Positions 1-9,666 of a stretch of 59,402 nt of DNA are shown piece by piece. Position 1 is the stretch's first letter. Each line of letters opens with the position of its first letter. Position numbers and translations under genes: made by a program. The notes beneath the pieces are model-generated. The model was not told where the DNA came from. It saw only the letters and a program-made list of their open reading frames with translations, and made no database searches. Source of the stretch: Brachybacterium nesterenkovii (GTDB lineage Bacteria; Actinomycetota; Actinomycetes; Actinomycetales; Dermabacteraceae); NCBI RefSeq assembly GCF_900163655.1, contig NZ_FWFG01000093.1:1-59402 (forward strand), given 5' to 3'.

Positions 1-1371
1 CCCGAGGCGTCCGCCGACGCCCCCGCCGCCCTCACGATCGCCGTCCTCGGTGCCGGGACGGTGGGCACCGAGGTGCTGCGTCTGCTCGCGGAGCAGGGGG
101 CGGATCTCGCCCAGCGCGTCGGCGCCCCGCTCGAGGTGATCGGCGTGAGCGTGCGCGATCGCTCCAAGGACCGCGGCCCGCACGTCGATCCGGCGCTGCT
201 GACGGAGGATGCGGAGGATCTCGTGCGCCGCGCCGACCTCGTCGTCGAGCTGATGGGCGGGATCGAGCCCGCCCGCTCCCTGATCCTCGAGGCGATGGCC
301 CACGGCGCGAGCGTCGTGACCGCCAACAAGGCGCTGCTCGCCCAGTCCGGCGCGGAGCTGTACGAGGCCGCGGATGCCGCGGGCGTCGACCTCCACTTCG
401 AGGCCGCCGTGGCCGGGGCCATCCCGCTCGTGCGCCCGATCCGCGAGTCCCTCGCGGGCGACCGGATCCGTCGGGTGCTCGGCATCGTGAACGGCACGAC
501 GAACTACATCATGGACGCGATGACCCGCACGGGAGCGGACTTCGCCGACGCCCTGGCCCGGGCCCAGGAGCTCGGGTACGCGGAGGCCGATCCGACCGCC
601 GATGTCGAGGGCCTCGACGCCGCCGCCAAGGCCGCGATCCTCGCCTCCCTCGCCTTCCACACCCGCGTGGGCATGGGCGACGTCCACGCCGAGGGCATCA
701 CCCGCGTGAGCGCCGATGACATCGCCGCGGCCTCCCGCATGGGCCGCGTGGTCAAGCTGCTGAGCATCGTCGAGCGCCTCGAGGACGCCGACGGCACCGA
801 GCGCGTCTCCGCCCGCGTGTATCCCACGATGATCCCGCGCGAGCACCCGCTGGCCTCGGTCTCCGAGGCCTACAACGCGGTGTTCGTCGAGGCCGAGGCC
901 GCGGGCTCCCTCATGTTCTACGGCCAGGGCGCGGGCGGCGCGCCGACGGCCTCCGCCGTCCTGGGCGACCTCGTGTCCGTCGCGCGGCTGAAGGTCCACG
1001 GCGGCAAGGGGCCGCGGGAGTCCCGCTACGCCTCGCTGCCGATCGCGCCGATCGACGAGCTGCGCAACGGCTTCTACGTGGCCCTCACCGTCGTCGACGA
1101 GCCGGGCGTCCTCGCGGGCGTCGCAGGCACGCTCTCGGCGCACGGCATCTCGATCGCCACGATCCACCAGGAGCCGATCGAGGGCGACGACCACGACGGC
1201 GCCGCCGAGGGCGGCGCGGCGGCCGAGGAGCAGGCGCGTCCGGCGCGGGCCCGCATCGGCATCGTCACCCATCGCGCCCTCGAGGCCGCGATGACCGACG
1301 CGCTGGCGGCGCTGGGGGCCGCGCCCTCCGTCATCGCGGTGGACTCGGTCCTGCGCGTCGAAGGAGAATGA
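1..1371 (+). CDS. hom: Homoserine dehydrogenase, 5' partial
   Basis: NAD(P)-dependent reduction of aspartate semialdehyde to homoserine in threonine/methionine synthesis. The reading frame is open from the first base, and the dinucleotide-binding motif GAGTVG lies at codons 17-22, so the true start is outside the window; a GTG at 61 falls inside this motif and cannot be the start. The ANKALLA segment and the [12 protein letters not shown] segment fit the catalytic domain. The last ~100 residues are an ACT regulatory domain ([20 protein letters not shown]) interrupted by a short Ala/Glu/Asp-rich insert. The ACT domain suggests threonine feedback, as in the family. The stop overlaps the upstream ATG of thrC; hom-thrC-thrB form an operon. 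Confidence 0.95.
   Translation, partial: PEASADAPAALTIAVLGAGTVGTEVLRLLAEQGADLAQRVGAPLEVIGVSVRDRSKDRGPHVDPALLTEDAEDLVRRADLVVELMGGIEPARSLILEAMAHGASVVTANKALLAQSGAELYEAADAAGVDLHFEAAVAGAIPLVRPIRESLAGDRIRRVLGIVNGTTNYIMDAMTRTGADFADALARAQELGYAEADPTADVEGLDAAAKAAILASLAFHTRVGMGDVHAEGITRVSADDIAAASRMGRVVKLLSIVERLEDADGTERVSARVYPTMIPREHPLASVSEAYNAVFVEAEAAGSLMFYGQGAGGAPTASAVLGDLVSVARLKVHGGKGPRESRYASLPIAPIDELRNGFYVALTVVDEPGVLAGVAGTLSAHGISIATIHQEPIEGDDHDGAAEGGAAAEEQARPARARIGIVTHRALEAAMTDALAALGAAPSVIAVDSVLRVEGE
1361..1366 (+). promoter_or_regulatory. Ribosome binding site that decides the thrC start
   Basis: AAGGAG ends 1 nt before the ATG at 1368 but 10 nt before the ATG at 1377. The second spacing is workable and the first is not, so thrC is placed at 1377 despite the tempting ATGA overlap with hom. 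Confidence 0.6.
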
Positions 1372-1376
1372 CCCCC

Positions 1377-2444
1377 ATGGCACATCAGTGGCGCGGCGTG
1401 ATCGCCGAGTACAGGGAGCACCTGCCGTTCGCGGACTCCGACACCCTCCTGACGCTGGGGGAGGGCGGCACACCCCTCGTGCACGCGCCGACCCTCTCGG
1501 CGGCCGTGGGCGCCGAGGTCCACATCAAGGTCGAGGGCATGAACCCGACCGGCTCCTTCAAGGACCGCGGCATGGTCTCGGCGATGTCGCGCGCCGTGAG
1601 CGACGGCGCGCAGACGGTCGTGTGCGCGTCGACCGGCAACACGAGCGCTTCGGCCGCCGCCTACGCGACGCGCGCCGGCATCGGCTGCGCCGTGCTGCTG
1701 CCCCAGGGGAAGATCGCGGCGGGCAAGCTCGCCCAGGCGATCGTCCACGGCGCGCAGCTGATCGCCGTCGACGGCAACTTCGACGACTGTCTCGAGATCG
1801 CCCGCAAGCTCGACGCGCAGTTCCCCGTCGAGCTCGTGAACTCCGTGAACCCGTACCGCCTGCAGGGGCAGAAGACCGCGGCCTTCGAGGTGTGCGACGC
1901 CCTGGGGACGGCCCCGGACATCCACATCCTGCCCGTCGGCAACGCCGGCAACATCTCCGCCTACTGGATGGGCTACCGCGAGTACCGCGACAAGGGCATC
2001 ACCGCGTCGACGCCCGCGATGTGGGGCTTCCAGGCCGCCGGTGCCGCGCCCTTCGTGGCCGGGCGCCCGATCCCGGACCCGGAGACGATCGCCACCGCGA
2101 TCCGCATCGGCGCCCCGGCGTCGTGGGACCTGGCGGTGGCCGCGCGCGACGACTCCGGCGGCGTGATCGAGGCCGTCACCGACGAGCAGATCCTCCAGGC
2201 GCAGGCGATGCTCGCCGGCGAGGTCGGGATCTTCGTCGAGCCCGCCTCGGCCGCGGGCGTCGCCGGGCTGCTGCTCAAGGCCGGACGCGGCGAGGTCCCC
2301 ACGGGCGCGACGATCGCGATCACGGTGACCGGCAACGGGCTCAAGGACATCGACACCGCGCTGTCCCAGCGCGACCTGACCCCCACGCTGATCGAGGCGG
2401 ACGTCAACGCGGCGGCCGAGGTCCTCGGTCTCGCGGCCCTCTGA
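1377..2444 (+). CDS. thrC: Threonine synthase
   Basis: PLP-dependent conversion of O-phosphohomoserine to threonine, the last step of the pathway. The 355-residue protein has the PLP lysine in [10 protein letters not shown] (Lys62), the phosphate-binding and substrate segments [15 protein letters not shown] and [11 protein letters not shown], and the usual length for the short, actinobacterial class. The start at 1377 is chosen because AAGGAG at 1361-1366 is correctly spaced only for it. It lies between hom and thrB, with one base between its stop and the thrB ATG, so the three genes are almost certainly co-transcribed. Confidence 0.95.
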   Translation: MAHQWRGVIAEYREHLPFADSDTLLTLGEGGTPLVHAPTLSAAVGAEVHIKVEGMNPTGSFKDRGMVSAMSRAVSDGAQTVVCASTGNTSASAAAYATRAGIGCAVLLPQGKIAAGKLAQAIVHGAQLIAVDGNFDDCLEIARKLDAQFPVELVNSVNPYRLQGQKTAAFEVCDALGTAPDIHILPVGNAGNISAYWMGYREYRDKGITASTPAMWGFQAAGAAPFVAGRPIPDPETIATAIRIGAPASWDLAVAARDDSGGVIEAVTDEQILQAQAMLAGEVGIFVEPASAAGVAGLLLKAGRGEVPTGATIAITVTGNGLKDIDTALSQRDLTPTLIEADVNAAAEVLGLAAL

Positions 2445-2445
2445 G

Positions 2446-3363
2446 ATGAGGATCGCCCGCACCAGCGCCCGGGTCGTCGTCCCCGCCACGAGCGCCAACC
2501 TCGGCCCCGGCTTCGACGCCCTGGGCATGGCGCTGGGCCTCCACGACGCGGTGCGCATGGAGGCGATCGCCGGCGGCACCGAGGTGACCGTCCACGGCGA
2601 GGGCGCGGGAAAGGTGCCGACGGGGGAGGACCACCTGGTCGTCCGCGCGCTCCGGCTCGGCCTCGATCATGCGGGGGCTCCGCAGACGGGCGTCCGCATG
2701 CACTGCACGAACCGGATCCCGCACGGCCGCGGGCTCGGCTCCTCGGCGGCGGCCGTGGTCGCGGGCCTGCTGCTCGCGCGCGGGCTGCTGGCCGATCCCG
2801 AGGCGCTCGACGACCAGGCGGTCCTGGACCTCGCGACCGAGATGGAAGGGCATCCCGACAATGCGGCGCCCGCGATCACCGGCGGGGTGACGGTCTCGTG
2901 GACGACGAACGGCAGCGCCCGCACCGCCGTGCTCGACGTCCCCGACGACGGCACGATCGACCCCGTTGTGCTGTCGCCCGGGACCGAGCTGTCGACGGCG
3001 CGGGCCCGCTCGCTCCTGCCCGAGACGGTGCCCCACGCCGATGCGGCGTTCACCGCGGGGCGGGCGGCGCTGCTCATCCATGCCCTGACGAAGGACCCGA
3101 GCCTGCTGATGGAGGCGACCGAGGAGCGTCTGCACCAGGCGCAGCGCGCCCCGGGCATGCCCGAGAGCGTCGATCTCGTGCGGGTGCTGCGCCAGGAGGG
3201 CTATCCGGCCACGATCTCCGGCGCCGGGCCGACGGTGCTGGTCATGGCGGGTGCCGACGGCCGGCTCGGCGGCCTGGTGCGCCGGGTCGTGGCGGATCCG
3301 GGCGCCTGGCGCTCGGCGCGGGTGGGCCTGGATCGTCGCGGGGCGCACCTGACGCAGGCGTGA
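2446..3363 (+). CDS. thrB: Homoserine kinase
   Basis: ATP-dependent phosphorylation of homoserine, supplying the substrate of ThrC. A GHMP-kinase of 305 residues: the N-terminal segment VPATSANLGPGFDALG is diagnostic, and the ATP-binding loop PHGRGLGSSAAA is at about residues 92-103. A C-terminal Gly-rich GHMP motif is visible as SGAGPTVLVMA. The ATG follows the thrC stop by one base, typical of translational coupling. It is the last gene of the threonine operon, followed by the long rho leader. Confidence 0.95.
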   Translation: MRIARTSARVVVPATSANLGPGFDALGMALGLHDAVRMEAIAGGTEVTVHGEGAGKVPTGEDHLVVRALRLGLDHAGAPQTGVRMHCTNRIPHGRGLGSSAAAVVAGLLLARGLLADPEALDDQAVLDLATEMEGHPDNAAPAITGGVTVSWTTNGSARTAVLDVPDDGTIDPVVLSPGTELSTARARSLLPETVPHADAAFTAGRAALLIHALTKDPSLLMEATEERLHQAQRAPGMPESVDLVRVLRQEGYPATISGAGPTVLVMAGADGRLGGLVRRVVADPGAWRSARVGLDRRGAHLTQA

Positions 3364-3381
3364 CCCGACGCAGGTCCGTCT

Positions 3382-3446
3382 GGTCCGCTGTCCGTCAGGG
3401 TCTGCTGTCTGTCAGGTCTGCTGCCCGTCAGGTCTGCTGTTCGTCC
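3382..3446 (+). repeat. Four-copy 16-17 bp tandem repeat
   Basis: Imperfect tandem units of the form GGTCYGCTGYCYGTCA at 3382-3397, 3398-3414, 3415-3430 and 3431-3446, directly after thrB. The units are not coding in any recognisable gene. Function unknown; they lie immediately upstream of the palindrome at 3453-3473. Confidence 0.7.
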
Positions 3447-3452
3447 GGCCCG

Positions 3453-3473
3453 CCGCGCGTCCTGGACGCGCGG
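3453..3473. promoter_or_regulatory. Palindrome upstream of rho (possible operator or thrB terminator)
   Basis: CCGCGCGTCC and GGACGCGCGG flank a single T, a perfect 10-bp inverted repeat. It ends 15 bp before a TAGCCT hexamer and could be a protein-binding site. No U-tract follows, so a classical intrinsic terminator is less likely. Confidence 0.4.
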
Positions 3474-3487
3474 GATGCGGGCACGTG

Positions 3488-3493
3488 CTAGCC
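3488..3493 (+). promoter_or_regulatory. Putative -10 element for rho
   Basis: TGCTAGCCTGAC contains a TAGCCT hexamer resembling actinobacterial -10 elements. The best -35 candidate CTGGAC (3462-3467) lies 20 bp upstream and inside the palindrome, which is too far for a strong call. A transcript from here would have a leader of about 350 nt before rho. The interval 3364-3844 otherwise holds only the repeats and palindrome listed; no gene is seen. Confidence 0.3.
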
Positions 3494-3844
3494 TGACCGT
3501 GCGCTTCGGCGCGTCTCCTGCGTCGCTCGCAGTCGAGCGGGACGATCCCGATTCTCCGATCCATCCGATGTCGCCCCCGGCGATGTCGAGCATGTGATCC
3601 CAGAGGCGATCCTCCCTCGGCCGCCCGCGGTGGTTCCACGAAGAATTCCGCAGGAGCACCGCCGCCGCGCTCCACGCCCCTCGCATCCACCGAGGCGATC
3701 CCTGTGCGCGGCACGGGGCCGCGCCCCGGGTGCGGACGGGCCGCGTGCCACCGGATCCCCGCCGCCTGGACGGCGGCAGCGGGACCGGACGCCACGCCGA
3801 ACCACCCCACGCAGGCCGAGCGGCCTGACCTGAAAGGACACAGG

Positions 3845-5917
3845 GTGACCGACACCTCCGCAGCGGGCGACTCCGGCCAGCTCGCATCCAAGAAGCTTCC
3901 CGAGCTGCAGGCCATGGCCGCCGAGCTCGGCATCAAGGGCGCTCGTCGCCTCCGCAAGTCCGAGCTCGTCGAGGCGATCCGCTCCGGCGGCGCATCCGTG
4001 CCCTCCGGTGCCGCCGCCGTGCGCGCCGAGGCATCGCAGCCGACCAGCACCGCCCCGCGCGCCGAGGCATCGCAGCCGACCAGCACCGCCCCGCGTGCCG
4101 AGGCCCCGGCCCGCGAGCCCGCGCCGCGCGCGGAGCAGGCGCCTGCGCGCGCAGAGGGCAGCGGCGACGAGGCCGAGCGGACCGCCGGGACCGAGCGCCG
4201 TGAGAGGCCGCGTCGCGATGAGCGCCCCGACGGTGCGGATCAGGGCGGTCGCAGCGACCGCTCCGAGCGCGAGCAGCGCCAGGACCGGAGCGACCGGCAG
4301 GACCGCGGCGAGCAGCGCCAGGATCAGAGCAACCGCCAGGACCGCGGCGAGCAGCGCCAGGATCAGAAGGATCGTCAGGACGGCGATCGCGGCGACCGGC
4401 AGGGCCGGACGCGCCGCGAGCGCCCCCGCAGCGTCGACGAGCTCGTGCTGCCCGACCGCTCCCAGGAGGGGCGTGACGGCTCGGACCGCCCCCGCCGCGA
4501 CCGGGACGACCGCGGGTCCGGCAACGACCGCGGCGAGCAGAGCGACCGCGGCCAGAACGGGCGCGGCGACCGCGACGAGCAGGGCGAGGACGGCGACGAT
4601 CGCCGCAATCGCCGCAGCCGCAACCGCTCGCGCGACCGCAAGCGCCGCAACCGCAACGGCGAGGACCGCGGGCCCAGCCAGGGCCAGAGCTCCGGCCGCG
4701 ACGAGGAGAGCGAGGTCCGCGAGGGCGAGGACCTCGTGTCCGTCGCCGGCATCCTCGACATCCGCGACAACAACGCCTACATCCGCACCACCGGCTACCT
4801 CCCGGCCCCCAGCGACGTCTACGTGACCACCGCCCAGGTCAAGAAGCACGGGCTGCGCAAGGGCGATGCGATCACCGGACAGGCCAAGGCCCCCAAGGGC
4901 GGCGACGACCAGTCCGCGTTCGAGCAGGCGAGCATGTCGGCCCGCCAGCGCCGCAACAACCGGCAGAACACCTCGAAGTTCGCTCCGCTGGTCTCCGTCG
5001 ACACCGTCAACGGCATGACGCCGGAGCGCGCCCGCGGCCGCCTCGACTTCACCAAGCTCACCCCGCTGTACCCGGACGAGCGCCTGCGCCTGGAGACCGC
5101 GCCCACGGGCGTGACGCCGCGCATCATCGACCTGGTCTCGCCGATCGGCAAGGGCCAGCGCGGCCTCATCGTCGCGCCGCCCAAGGCGGGCAAGACGATG
5201 ATCCTGCAGCAGATCGCCAACTCGATCACCGCCAACAACCCCGAGGTCCACCTCATGGTCGTGCTTGTCGACGAGCGCCCCGAGGAGGTCACCGACATGC
5301 AGCGGACCGTCAAGGGCGAGGTCATCGCCTCGACCTTCGACCGCCCCGCCTCGGACCACACGATCGTCGCCGAGCTCGCGATCGAGCGCGCCAAGCGCCT
5401 GGTGGAGATGGGCAAGGACGTGGTGGTGCTGCTGGACTCGATCACCCGCCTGGCGCGCGCCTACAACCTGGCCGCCCCGGCCTCGGGCCGCATCCTGTCC
5501 GGCGGCGTCGACGCCTCGGCGCTGTACCCGCCCAAGCGGTTCTTCGGCGCGGCCCGCAACATCGAGCGCGGCGGCTCCCTGACCATCCTGGCGACCGCGC
5601 TCATCGAGACCGGCTCCACGATGGACGAGGTGATCTTCCAGGAGTTCAAGGGCACCGGCAACATGGAGCTGCGCCTGTCGCGCCACCTGGCCGAGCGCCG
5701 CATCTTCCCGGCGGTGGACGTCAACGCGTCCTCCACCCGCCGCGAGGAGGCCCTCATGAGCCCTGAGGAGCTCGCGGTGATGTGGAAGCTGCGCCGGGTG
5801 CTCGGCACCCTCGAGCAGCAGCAGGCCATCGAGCTACTCCTCGAGCGGGTGAAGAAGACCCAGTCGAACACCGAGTTCCTGATGACGGTCCAGAAGACCA
5901 CGCCGGGCGCGAGCTGA
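3845..5917 (+). CDS. rho: Transcription termination factor Rho
   Basis: Hexameric RNA-dependent ATPase/helicase that ends transcription. Start is GTG 3845, with AAAGGA 6 nt upstream (3833-3838); the frame extends further upstream but without support. 690 residues: Rho N-terminal domain (about residues 17-45, [17 protein letters not shown]), then a ~240-residue low-complexity Arg/Asp/Gln/Glu insert, a cold-shock-like RNA-binding domain, and the RecA-type motor with P-loop APPKAGKT (Lys450) and Walker [12 protein letters not shown]. Long RNA-binding inserts are known in actinobacterial Rho. The insert contains exact or near-exact DNA tandem repeats (36 bp near 4029-4100, 39 bp at 4301-4378). 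Monocistronic in appearance: a long leader precedes it and a hairpin follows. Confidence 0.97.
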   Translation: MTDTSAAGDSGQLASKKLPELQAMAAELGIKGARRLRKSELVEAIRSGGASVPSGAAAVRAEASQPTSTAPRAEASQPTSTAPRAEAPAREPAPRAEQAPARAEGSGDEAERTAGTERRERPRRDERPDGADQGGRSDRSEREQRQDRSDRQDRGEQRQDQSNRQDRGEQRQDQKDRQDGDRGDRQGRTRRERPRSVDELVLPDRSQEGRDGSDRPRRDRDDRGSGNDRGEQSDRGQNGRGDRDEQGEDGDDRRNRRSRNRSRDRKRRNRNGEDRGPSQGQSSGRDEESEVREGEDLVSVAGILDIRDNNAYIRTTGYLPAPSDVYVTTAQVKKHGLRKGDAITGQAKAPKGGDDQSAFEQASMSARQRRNNRQNTSKFAPLVSVDTVNGMTPERARGRLDFTKLTPLYPDERLRLETAPTGVTPRIIDLVSPIGKGQRGLIVAPPKAGKTMILQQIANSITANNPEVHLMVVLVDERPEEVTDMQRTVKGEVIASTFDRPASDHTIVAELAIERAKRLVEMGKDVVVLLDSITRLARAYNLAAPASGRILSGGVDASALYPPKRFFGAARNIERGGSLTILATALIETGSTMDEVIFQEFKGTGNMELRLSRHLAERRIFPAVDVNASSTRREEALMSPEELAVMWKLRRVLGTLEQQQAIELLLERVKKTQSNTEFLMTVQKTTPGAS
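4029..4100 (+). repeat. Two-copy 36-bp in-frame repeat in rho
   Basis: Two nearly identical 36-bp units encode repeated [12 protein letters not shown] in the low-complexity insert of Rho. The unit length is a multiple of three, so copy-number change would keep the frame. Confidence 0.8.
4301..4378 (+). repeat. Two-copy 39-bp in-frame repeat in rho
   Basis: Units at 4301-4339 and 4340-4378 encode DRGEQRQDQ followed by a short variable stretch; a diverged third copy precedes them. They lie in the Arg/Asp/Gln-rich insert. Confidence 0.8.
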
Positions 5918-5928
5918 TCGACCCCGCG

Positions 5929-5961
5929 ACGCCCCGGGAATGCGCGAGCACCCCGGGGCGT
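5929..5961 (+). terminator. Hairpin after rho
   Basis: ACGCCCCGGG (5929-5938) pairs perfectly with CCCGGGGCGT (5952-5961) across a 13-nt loop, 11 nt after the rho stop. No U-run follows, which is common for high-GC terminators. Confidence 0.6.
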
Positions 5962-6111
5962 TGCACCCCCAGCCGGCGCGGCGGGACGTTCATCACGCCC
6001 GCGCCGGACCCCGTGCGCCGCGGTGATCGGCCGTGGCACAATCGACGGCGGTTCTGGTTCACGGCCCCCGCCGGGCGCCGACCCAGCGACTGCGACACAA
6101 GGAGACATGAG

Positions 6112-6327
6112 ATGAAGAGCGGCATCCACCCGGAGTACGTGGAGACCACGGTGTCCTGCACCTGCGGCAACACCTTCACGACCCGCAGCACCAAGACCGA
6201 CGGCAAGATCTCGATCGAGGTCTGCTCGGCCTGCCACCCGTTCTACACGGGCAAGCAGAAGATCCTCGACACCGGCGGCCGCGTCGCCCGCTTCGAGGCT
6301 CGCTACGGCAAGAAGGCCGCCAAGTAA
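6112..6327 (+). CDS. rpmE: 50S ribosomal protein L31 (zinc-binding form)
   Basis: Large-subunit ribosomal protein of 71 residues. Start ATG 6112 has AAGGAG at 6099-6104, 7 nt upstream. Cys16, Cys18, Cys38 and Cys41 form the CxC/CxxC zinc site that marks the zinc-dependent (C+) L31 rather than the zinc-free paralogue made under zinc starvation. The rho-rpmE-prfA order is conserved in actinobacteria. A very strong hairpin follows the gene, so rpmE is probably transcribed on its own from a promoter in 5962-6100. Confidence 0.97.
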   Translation: MKSGIHPEYVETTVSCTCGNTFTTRSTKTDGKISIEVCSACHPFYTGKQKILDTGGRVARFEARYGKKAAK

Positions 6328-6336
6328 GCTTCCGCC

Positions 6337-6373
6337 ACGACGCCGGCGGTCCCCGAGGGACCGCCGGCGTCGT
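6337..6373 (+). terminator. Intrinsic terminator after rpmE
   Basis: A perfect 17-bp stem (6337-6353 with 6357-6373) around a 3-nt loop, beginning 9 nt after the rpmE stop. No U-tract, but the stem strength and position make it a clear terminator candidate. Confidence 0.8.
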
Positions 6374-6554
6374 CGCATGTCCGGGGCCATCGTCGAGGAG
6401 CGTGCCGGCGACCGTGGTCGGACAGGTCTTCCGGCTCACCGGCCCCCGCCGTCGATCGAGCCGTCAGTCGACCGGCCCCGGACGGACCCCGTGGCCCACC
6501 GGCACCCGCACGCCCGTCGAACCGCACACCGCGACCGCATCAGGAGAGCAGAGC

Positions 6555-7643
6555 ATGGACGGTCTGGACGCCCTCGTCGCCGAGCACGAGCGCCTCGAGC
6601 GCGAGATGGCCGATCCCGACCTCCACGCCGATGCCGCCCGCGCCCGCCGCGTCGGCCGCCGCTACGCGGAGCTCACGCCGATCGTGCGCCTGCACCATGA
6701 GCTCGCCGGAGCGCGCGAGGATCTCGCGACCGCCCGCGAGCTGGGGGCGGACGATCCGGAGCTCGCCCGGGAGGCCGACGCCCTCGCCGCGCGCTGCGCC
6801 GAGATCTCCGGGGAGCTCGAGGAGCTGCTCGCCCCGCGCGACGTGGACGATGCCCGCGATGTGATCCTCGAGGTCAAGGCCGGGGCCGGGGGAGAGGAGT
6901 CCGCGCTGTTCGCCGCGGAGCTGCTGCGGATGTACCGCCACTACGCGACCGCCCGCGGCTGGGCCTTCGAGGTCCTCTCCTCGGCGGACTCCGAGCTCGG
7001 CGGGCTGCGCGACGCGGCCGTGTCGATCCGCGCGAAGGGCTCTCCCGCTCCCGCCGACGGCGTCTGGGCGCACCTGAAGTACGAGGGCGGCGTGCACCGG
7101 GTCCAGCGGGTGCCGGTGACCGAATCGGCCGGCCGCATCCACACCTCCGCCGTCGGCGTGCTGGTGATGCCCGAGGCCGATGAGGCCGACGAGGCCGAGG
7201 TCCTCGCCGAGGACATGGCCCCCGCGAACCTGCGCATCGACGTCTTCCGCTCCTCGGGTCCGGGCGGGCAGAGCGTCAACACCACCGACTCCGCCGTGCG
7301 TATCACCCACCTGCCCACGGGGATGGTCGTCTCCTGCCAGAACGAGAAGAGCCAGCTGCAGAACAAGGAGCAGGCCCTGCGGATCCTGCGCTCGCGCCTG
7401 CTGGACGCCCGCCGAGCCGCCCAGGACGCGGAGGCCGCCGCGGCCCGCCGCTCGCAGGTGCGCACCGTCGACCGCTCCGAGCGCATCCGCACCTACAACT
7501 TCCCGGAGAACCGGATCGCCGACCACCGCACCGGCTTCAAGGCCTCCAACCTCGACCAGGTCCTCGCCGGGGACCTCGGGCCCGTGATCCGCTCCGCCCA
7601 GGACGCCGATCGCGAGGCCATGCTGCGGGCGGCCGGCGCATGA
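6555..7643 (+). CDS. prfA: Peptide chain release factor 1
   Basis: Recognises UAA/UAG and triggers peptide release at the ribosome. 362 residues from ATG 6555, preceded by CAGGAG 8 nt upstream; an in-frame extension to 6402 lacks a ribosome site. The PVT tripeptide in [17 protein letters not shown] is the RF1-type stop-codon reader, and the catalytic GGQ is at residues 237-239 ([12 protein letters not shown]). The glutamine is the substrate of PrmC, encoded by the next gene, whose ATG overlaps the prfA stop (ATGA). Confidence 0.97.
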   Translation: MDGLDALVAEHERLEREMADPDLHADAARARRVGRRYAELTPIVRLHHELAGAREDLATARELGADDPELAREADALAARCAEISGELEELLAPRDVDDARDVILEVKAGAGGEESALFAAELLRMYRHYATARGWAFEVLSSADSELGGLRDAAVSIRAKGSPAPADGVWAHLKYEGGVHRVQRVPVTESAGRIHTSAVGVLVMPEADEADEAEVLAEDMAPANLRIDVFRSSGPGGQSVNTTDSAVRITHLPTGMVVSCQNEKSQLQNKEQALRILRSRLLDARRAAQDAEAAAARRSQVRTVDRSERIRTYNFPENRIADHRTGFKASNLDQVLAGDLGPVIRSAQDADREAMLRAAGA

Positions 7644-8644
7644 GCGAGCGCCAGGAGGGCGACCGGCGCGAGAGGGAGCACGCCGTGGCCGACGCAGCGG
7701 TGCCCGCCGCGGAGAGCACGGCGTCCGTTGCGCGCACGCGCCTGCGCGCGTCCCTGAGCGCGACCACCGAGCGCCTCGCGCGGGCGGGCATCGTCTCGGC
7801 GAGCGTCGAGGCCCGCGCCCTGCTCGAGCGCGCCGCCGCGGCGACGGGACCGCTCGTCCTCCTCGACGAGCTGCCCGAGGACTTCGATGCCGACCTCGAG
7901 GCACTCGTCGCCCGGCGCTGCGCGCGCGAGCCCCTGCAGCTGATCCTCGGCAGCGCCCCCTTCCGCCGCCTGCGGCTCGACGTCCGCCCGGGCGTGTTCA
8001 TCCCGCGCCCCGAGACCGAGGTCGCGATCGACGTCCTGCTCGAGCACGCGCGCTCGACGCGGGTGCGCCGCGTTGTGGACCTGTGCACCGGCAGCGGGGC
8101 GCTGGCCGCCGCCGTCGTCGACGAGCTGCCCGCCGCGGACGTCACGGCCGTCGAGATCGACCCGGCCGCCGTCGACCTCGCCGAGGAGAACCTGCGCCGC
8201 GCGCACCGCGACGGCGCGCCGGGCACGGCTCGCGTCCTGCGCGCGGACATCACGGATGCCGCGGCGCTCGCAGGGCTCCGCGGCATCGACGCGGTCATCT
8301 CCAACCCGCCCTACATCCCCGCCGACTGCGTCCCCACCGATCCCGAGGTGCTGCGCCATGACCCCGAGCGCGCCCTCTACGGCGGGGGAGCAGACGGCCT
8401 CGACCTGCCCCGCGCCGTGATCGCCCGCGCGTCTGAGATGCTCGTGGCCGGCGGCCTGCTGGTCATGGAGCACGCCGACGTCCAGGGGGAGGCGACGCGC
8501 GCGCTCGCCGAGGGCTCCGGCGCCTTCGCGGACGTCCGCACCGTGGCCGACCTCACGGGCCGCGATCGCTTCCTCGTGGCCGTGCGGCGCGAGGCTGGCG
8601 ATGCGTCCGATCCGATGTCGGGAAGTGGGAGACTGACCCGGTGA
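7640..8644 (+). CDS. prmC: Release factor glutamine methyltransferase
   Basis: SAM-dependent N5-methylation of the GGQ glutamine of release factors. 334 residues, about 45 longer than usual because of an Ala/Glu-rich N-terminus; an internal GTG near 7685 is an alternative start. Class I methyltransferase features are visible: [15 protein letters not shown] (SAM loop) and the catalytic SNPPYIP motif. ATGA overlap with prfA and GTGA overlap with the next gene indicate one operon prfA-prmC-tsaC. Confidence 0.93.
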   Translation: MSERQEGDRREREHAVADAAVPAAESTASVARTRLRASLSATTERLARAGIVSASVEARALLERAAAATGPLVLLDELPEDFDADLEALVARRCAREPLQLILGSAPFRRLRLDVRPGVFIPRPETEVAIDVLLEHARSTRVRRVVDLCTGSGALAAAVVDELPAADVTAVEIDPAAVDLAEENLRRAHRDGAPGTARVLRADITDAAALAGLRGIDAVISNPPYIPADCVPTDPEVLRHDPERALYGGGADGLDLPRAVIARASEMLVAGGLLVMEHADVQGEATRALAEGSGAFADVRTVADLTGRDRFLVAVRREAGDASDPMSGSGRLTR

Positions 8645-9666
8645 GCGTCTACGACACCCAGAGCGAGAACACCCGCGACAAGGCCATCACCGCGGCCGTC
8701 GACGCGGTCCGTGCCGGCCAGCTGATCGTGCTGCCCACCGACACTGTGTACGGCATCGGCGCCGACGCCTTCGACGCGGAGGCGGTCGATGCGCTGCTGG
8801 CCGCCAAGGGCCGCGGGCGCAATGCGCCGCCGCCGGTGCTGGTGGGCGATCCCGCCGTGCTGATGGCCCTGGCCGTCGACGTCCCCGAGGACGCCGAGCG
8901 CCTCGCCGAGGAGTTCTGGCCCGGCCCGCTCACGCTCATTCTGACGGCCCAGCCGTCGCTGACCTGGGACCTGGGGGAGACCCGCGGCACCGTCGCCCTG
9001 CGCATGCCCGACGACGAGGTCGCGCTCGAGCTGCTGCGCCGCACCGGCCCCCTCGCCGTCTCGAGCGCCAACCGCCACGGCAAGGACGCCGCGCTCTCCG
9101 TCCTGGACGCCGCGACCCAGCTGGGCGACCACGTCGAGGTGTACCTCGACGGCGGCCCCGCGCGGCTGGGCACCGCCTCGACCATCATCGACATGACCGT
9201 CTCCCCGCCGGAGATCGTGCGCCAGGGAGCGCTCGAGCGCGAGACGATCGTCGCGGCGCTCGGCGACATCTTCGCCGCGCCGGAGCTGGAGCCCACCCCC
9301 GGTGAGGAGAGCACAGGGGAGAGCGCTGCGGACAGCGCAGGGGAGGGCGGCGAGACCGTCGCGGGTTCGACCGCCGCCGATCCCACTGCGACCGACGACA
9401 CTGCGACCGACCCCACAGCGGGCGAGACCGCGAGCGCCGGTGCGGGCCCGCTGGCCCTGCCCTCCGAGGCCGCGGGCGAGAGTGCGGGCGCCCCCGCCGA
9501 GCTCGATGGCGAGGCCTCCTCCGCTCCCGCCGCCGATGACGCCGATGAGGTCGCCGCCGAGGCCGTTCCCGATACTGATGCAGATGCCGCCGCCGCAACC
9601 GGGCCGGCGGATCCCGCGGGGGAGCCCGATGCCCCCGCTGACGGGGCCGGGCCCGCCACGGCGTGA
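8641..9666 (+). CDS. L-threonylcarbamoyladenylate synthase (Sua5/YciO/YrdC family) with long acidic tail
   Basis: Makes threonylcarbamoyl-AMP from threonine, bicarbonate and ATP for the t6A37 tRNA modification. Starts at GTG 8641, overlapping the prmC stop. The catalytic YrdC domain fills the first ~210 residues: LPTDTVYGIGADAF near the N-terminus, KGRGRNAPPPVLV and SSANRHGKDAALS are family motifs. The last ~130 residues are an Ala/Glu/Asp/Thr low-complexity extension with short internal repeats (TDDTATDPTAGETASAGAG) and no recognisable domain; a normal YrdC-only protein would end near residue 215. The order prfA-prmC-sua5-wecA matches the M. tuberculosis locus. Confidence 0.92.
   Translation: MSVYDTQSENTRDKAITAAVDAVRAGQLIVLPTDTVYGIGADAFDAEAVDALLAAKGRGRNAPPPVLVGDPAVLMALAVDVPEDAERLAEEFWPGPLTLILTAQPSLTWDLGETRGTVALRMPDDEVALELLRRTGPLAVSSANRHGKDAALSVLDAATQLGDHVEVYLDGGPARLGTASTIIDMTVSPPEIVRQGALERETIVAALGDIFAAPELEPTPGEESTGESAADSAGEGGETVAGSTAADPTATDDTATDPTAGETASAGAGPLALPSEAAGESAGAPAELDGEASSAPAADDADEVAAEAVPDTDADAAAATGPADPAGEPDAPADGAGPATA

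Noticed and set aside
61-63. GTG 61 as start of homoserine dehydrogenase
   Set aside because: It lies inside the GAGTVG dinucleotide-binding motif; the frame is open to the window edge, so the gene is 5' partial.
3488-5686. Long minus-strand open frame opposite rho
   Set aside because: Composition is low-complexity Ala/Leu/Val/Arg and mirrors the codon bias of rho; no family features. A typical high-GC shadow frame.
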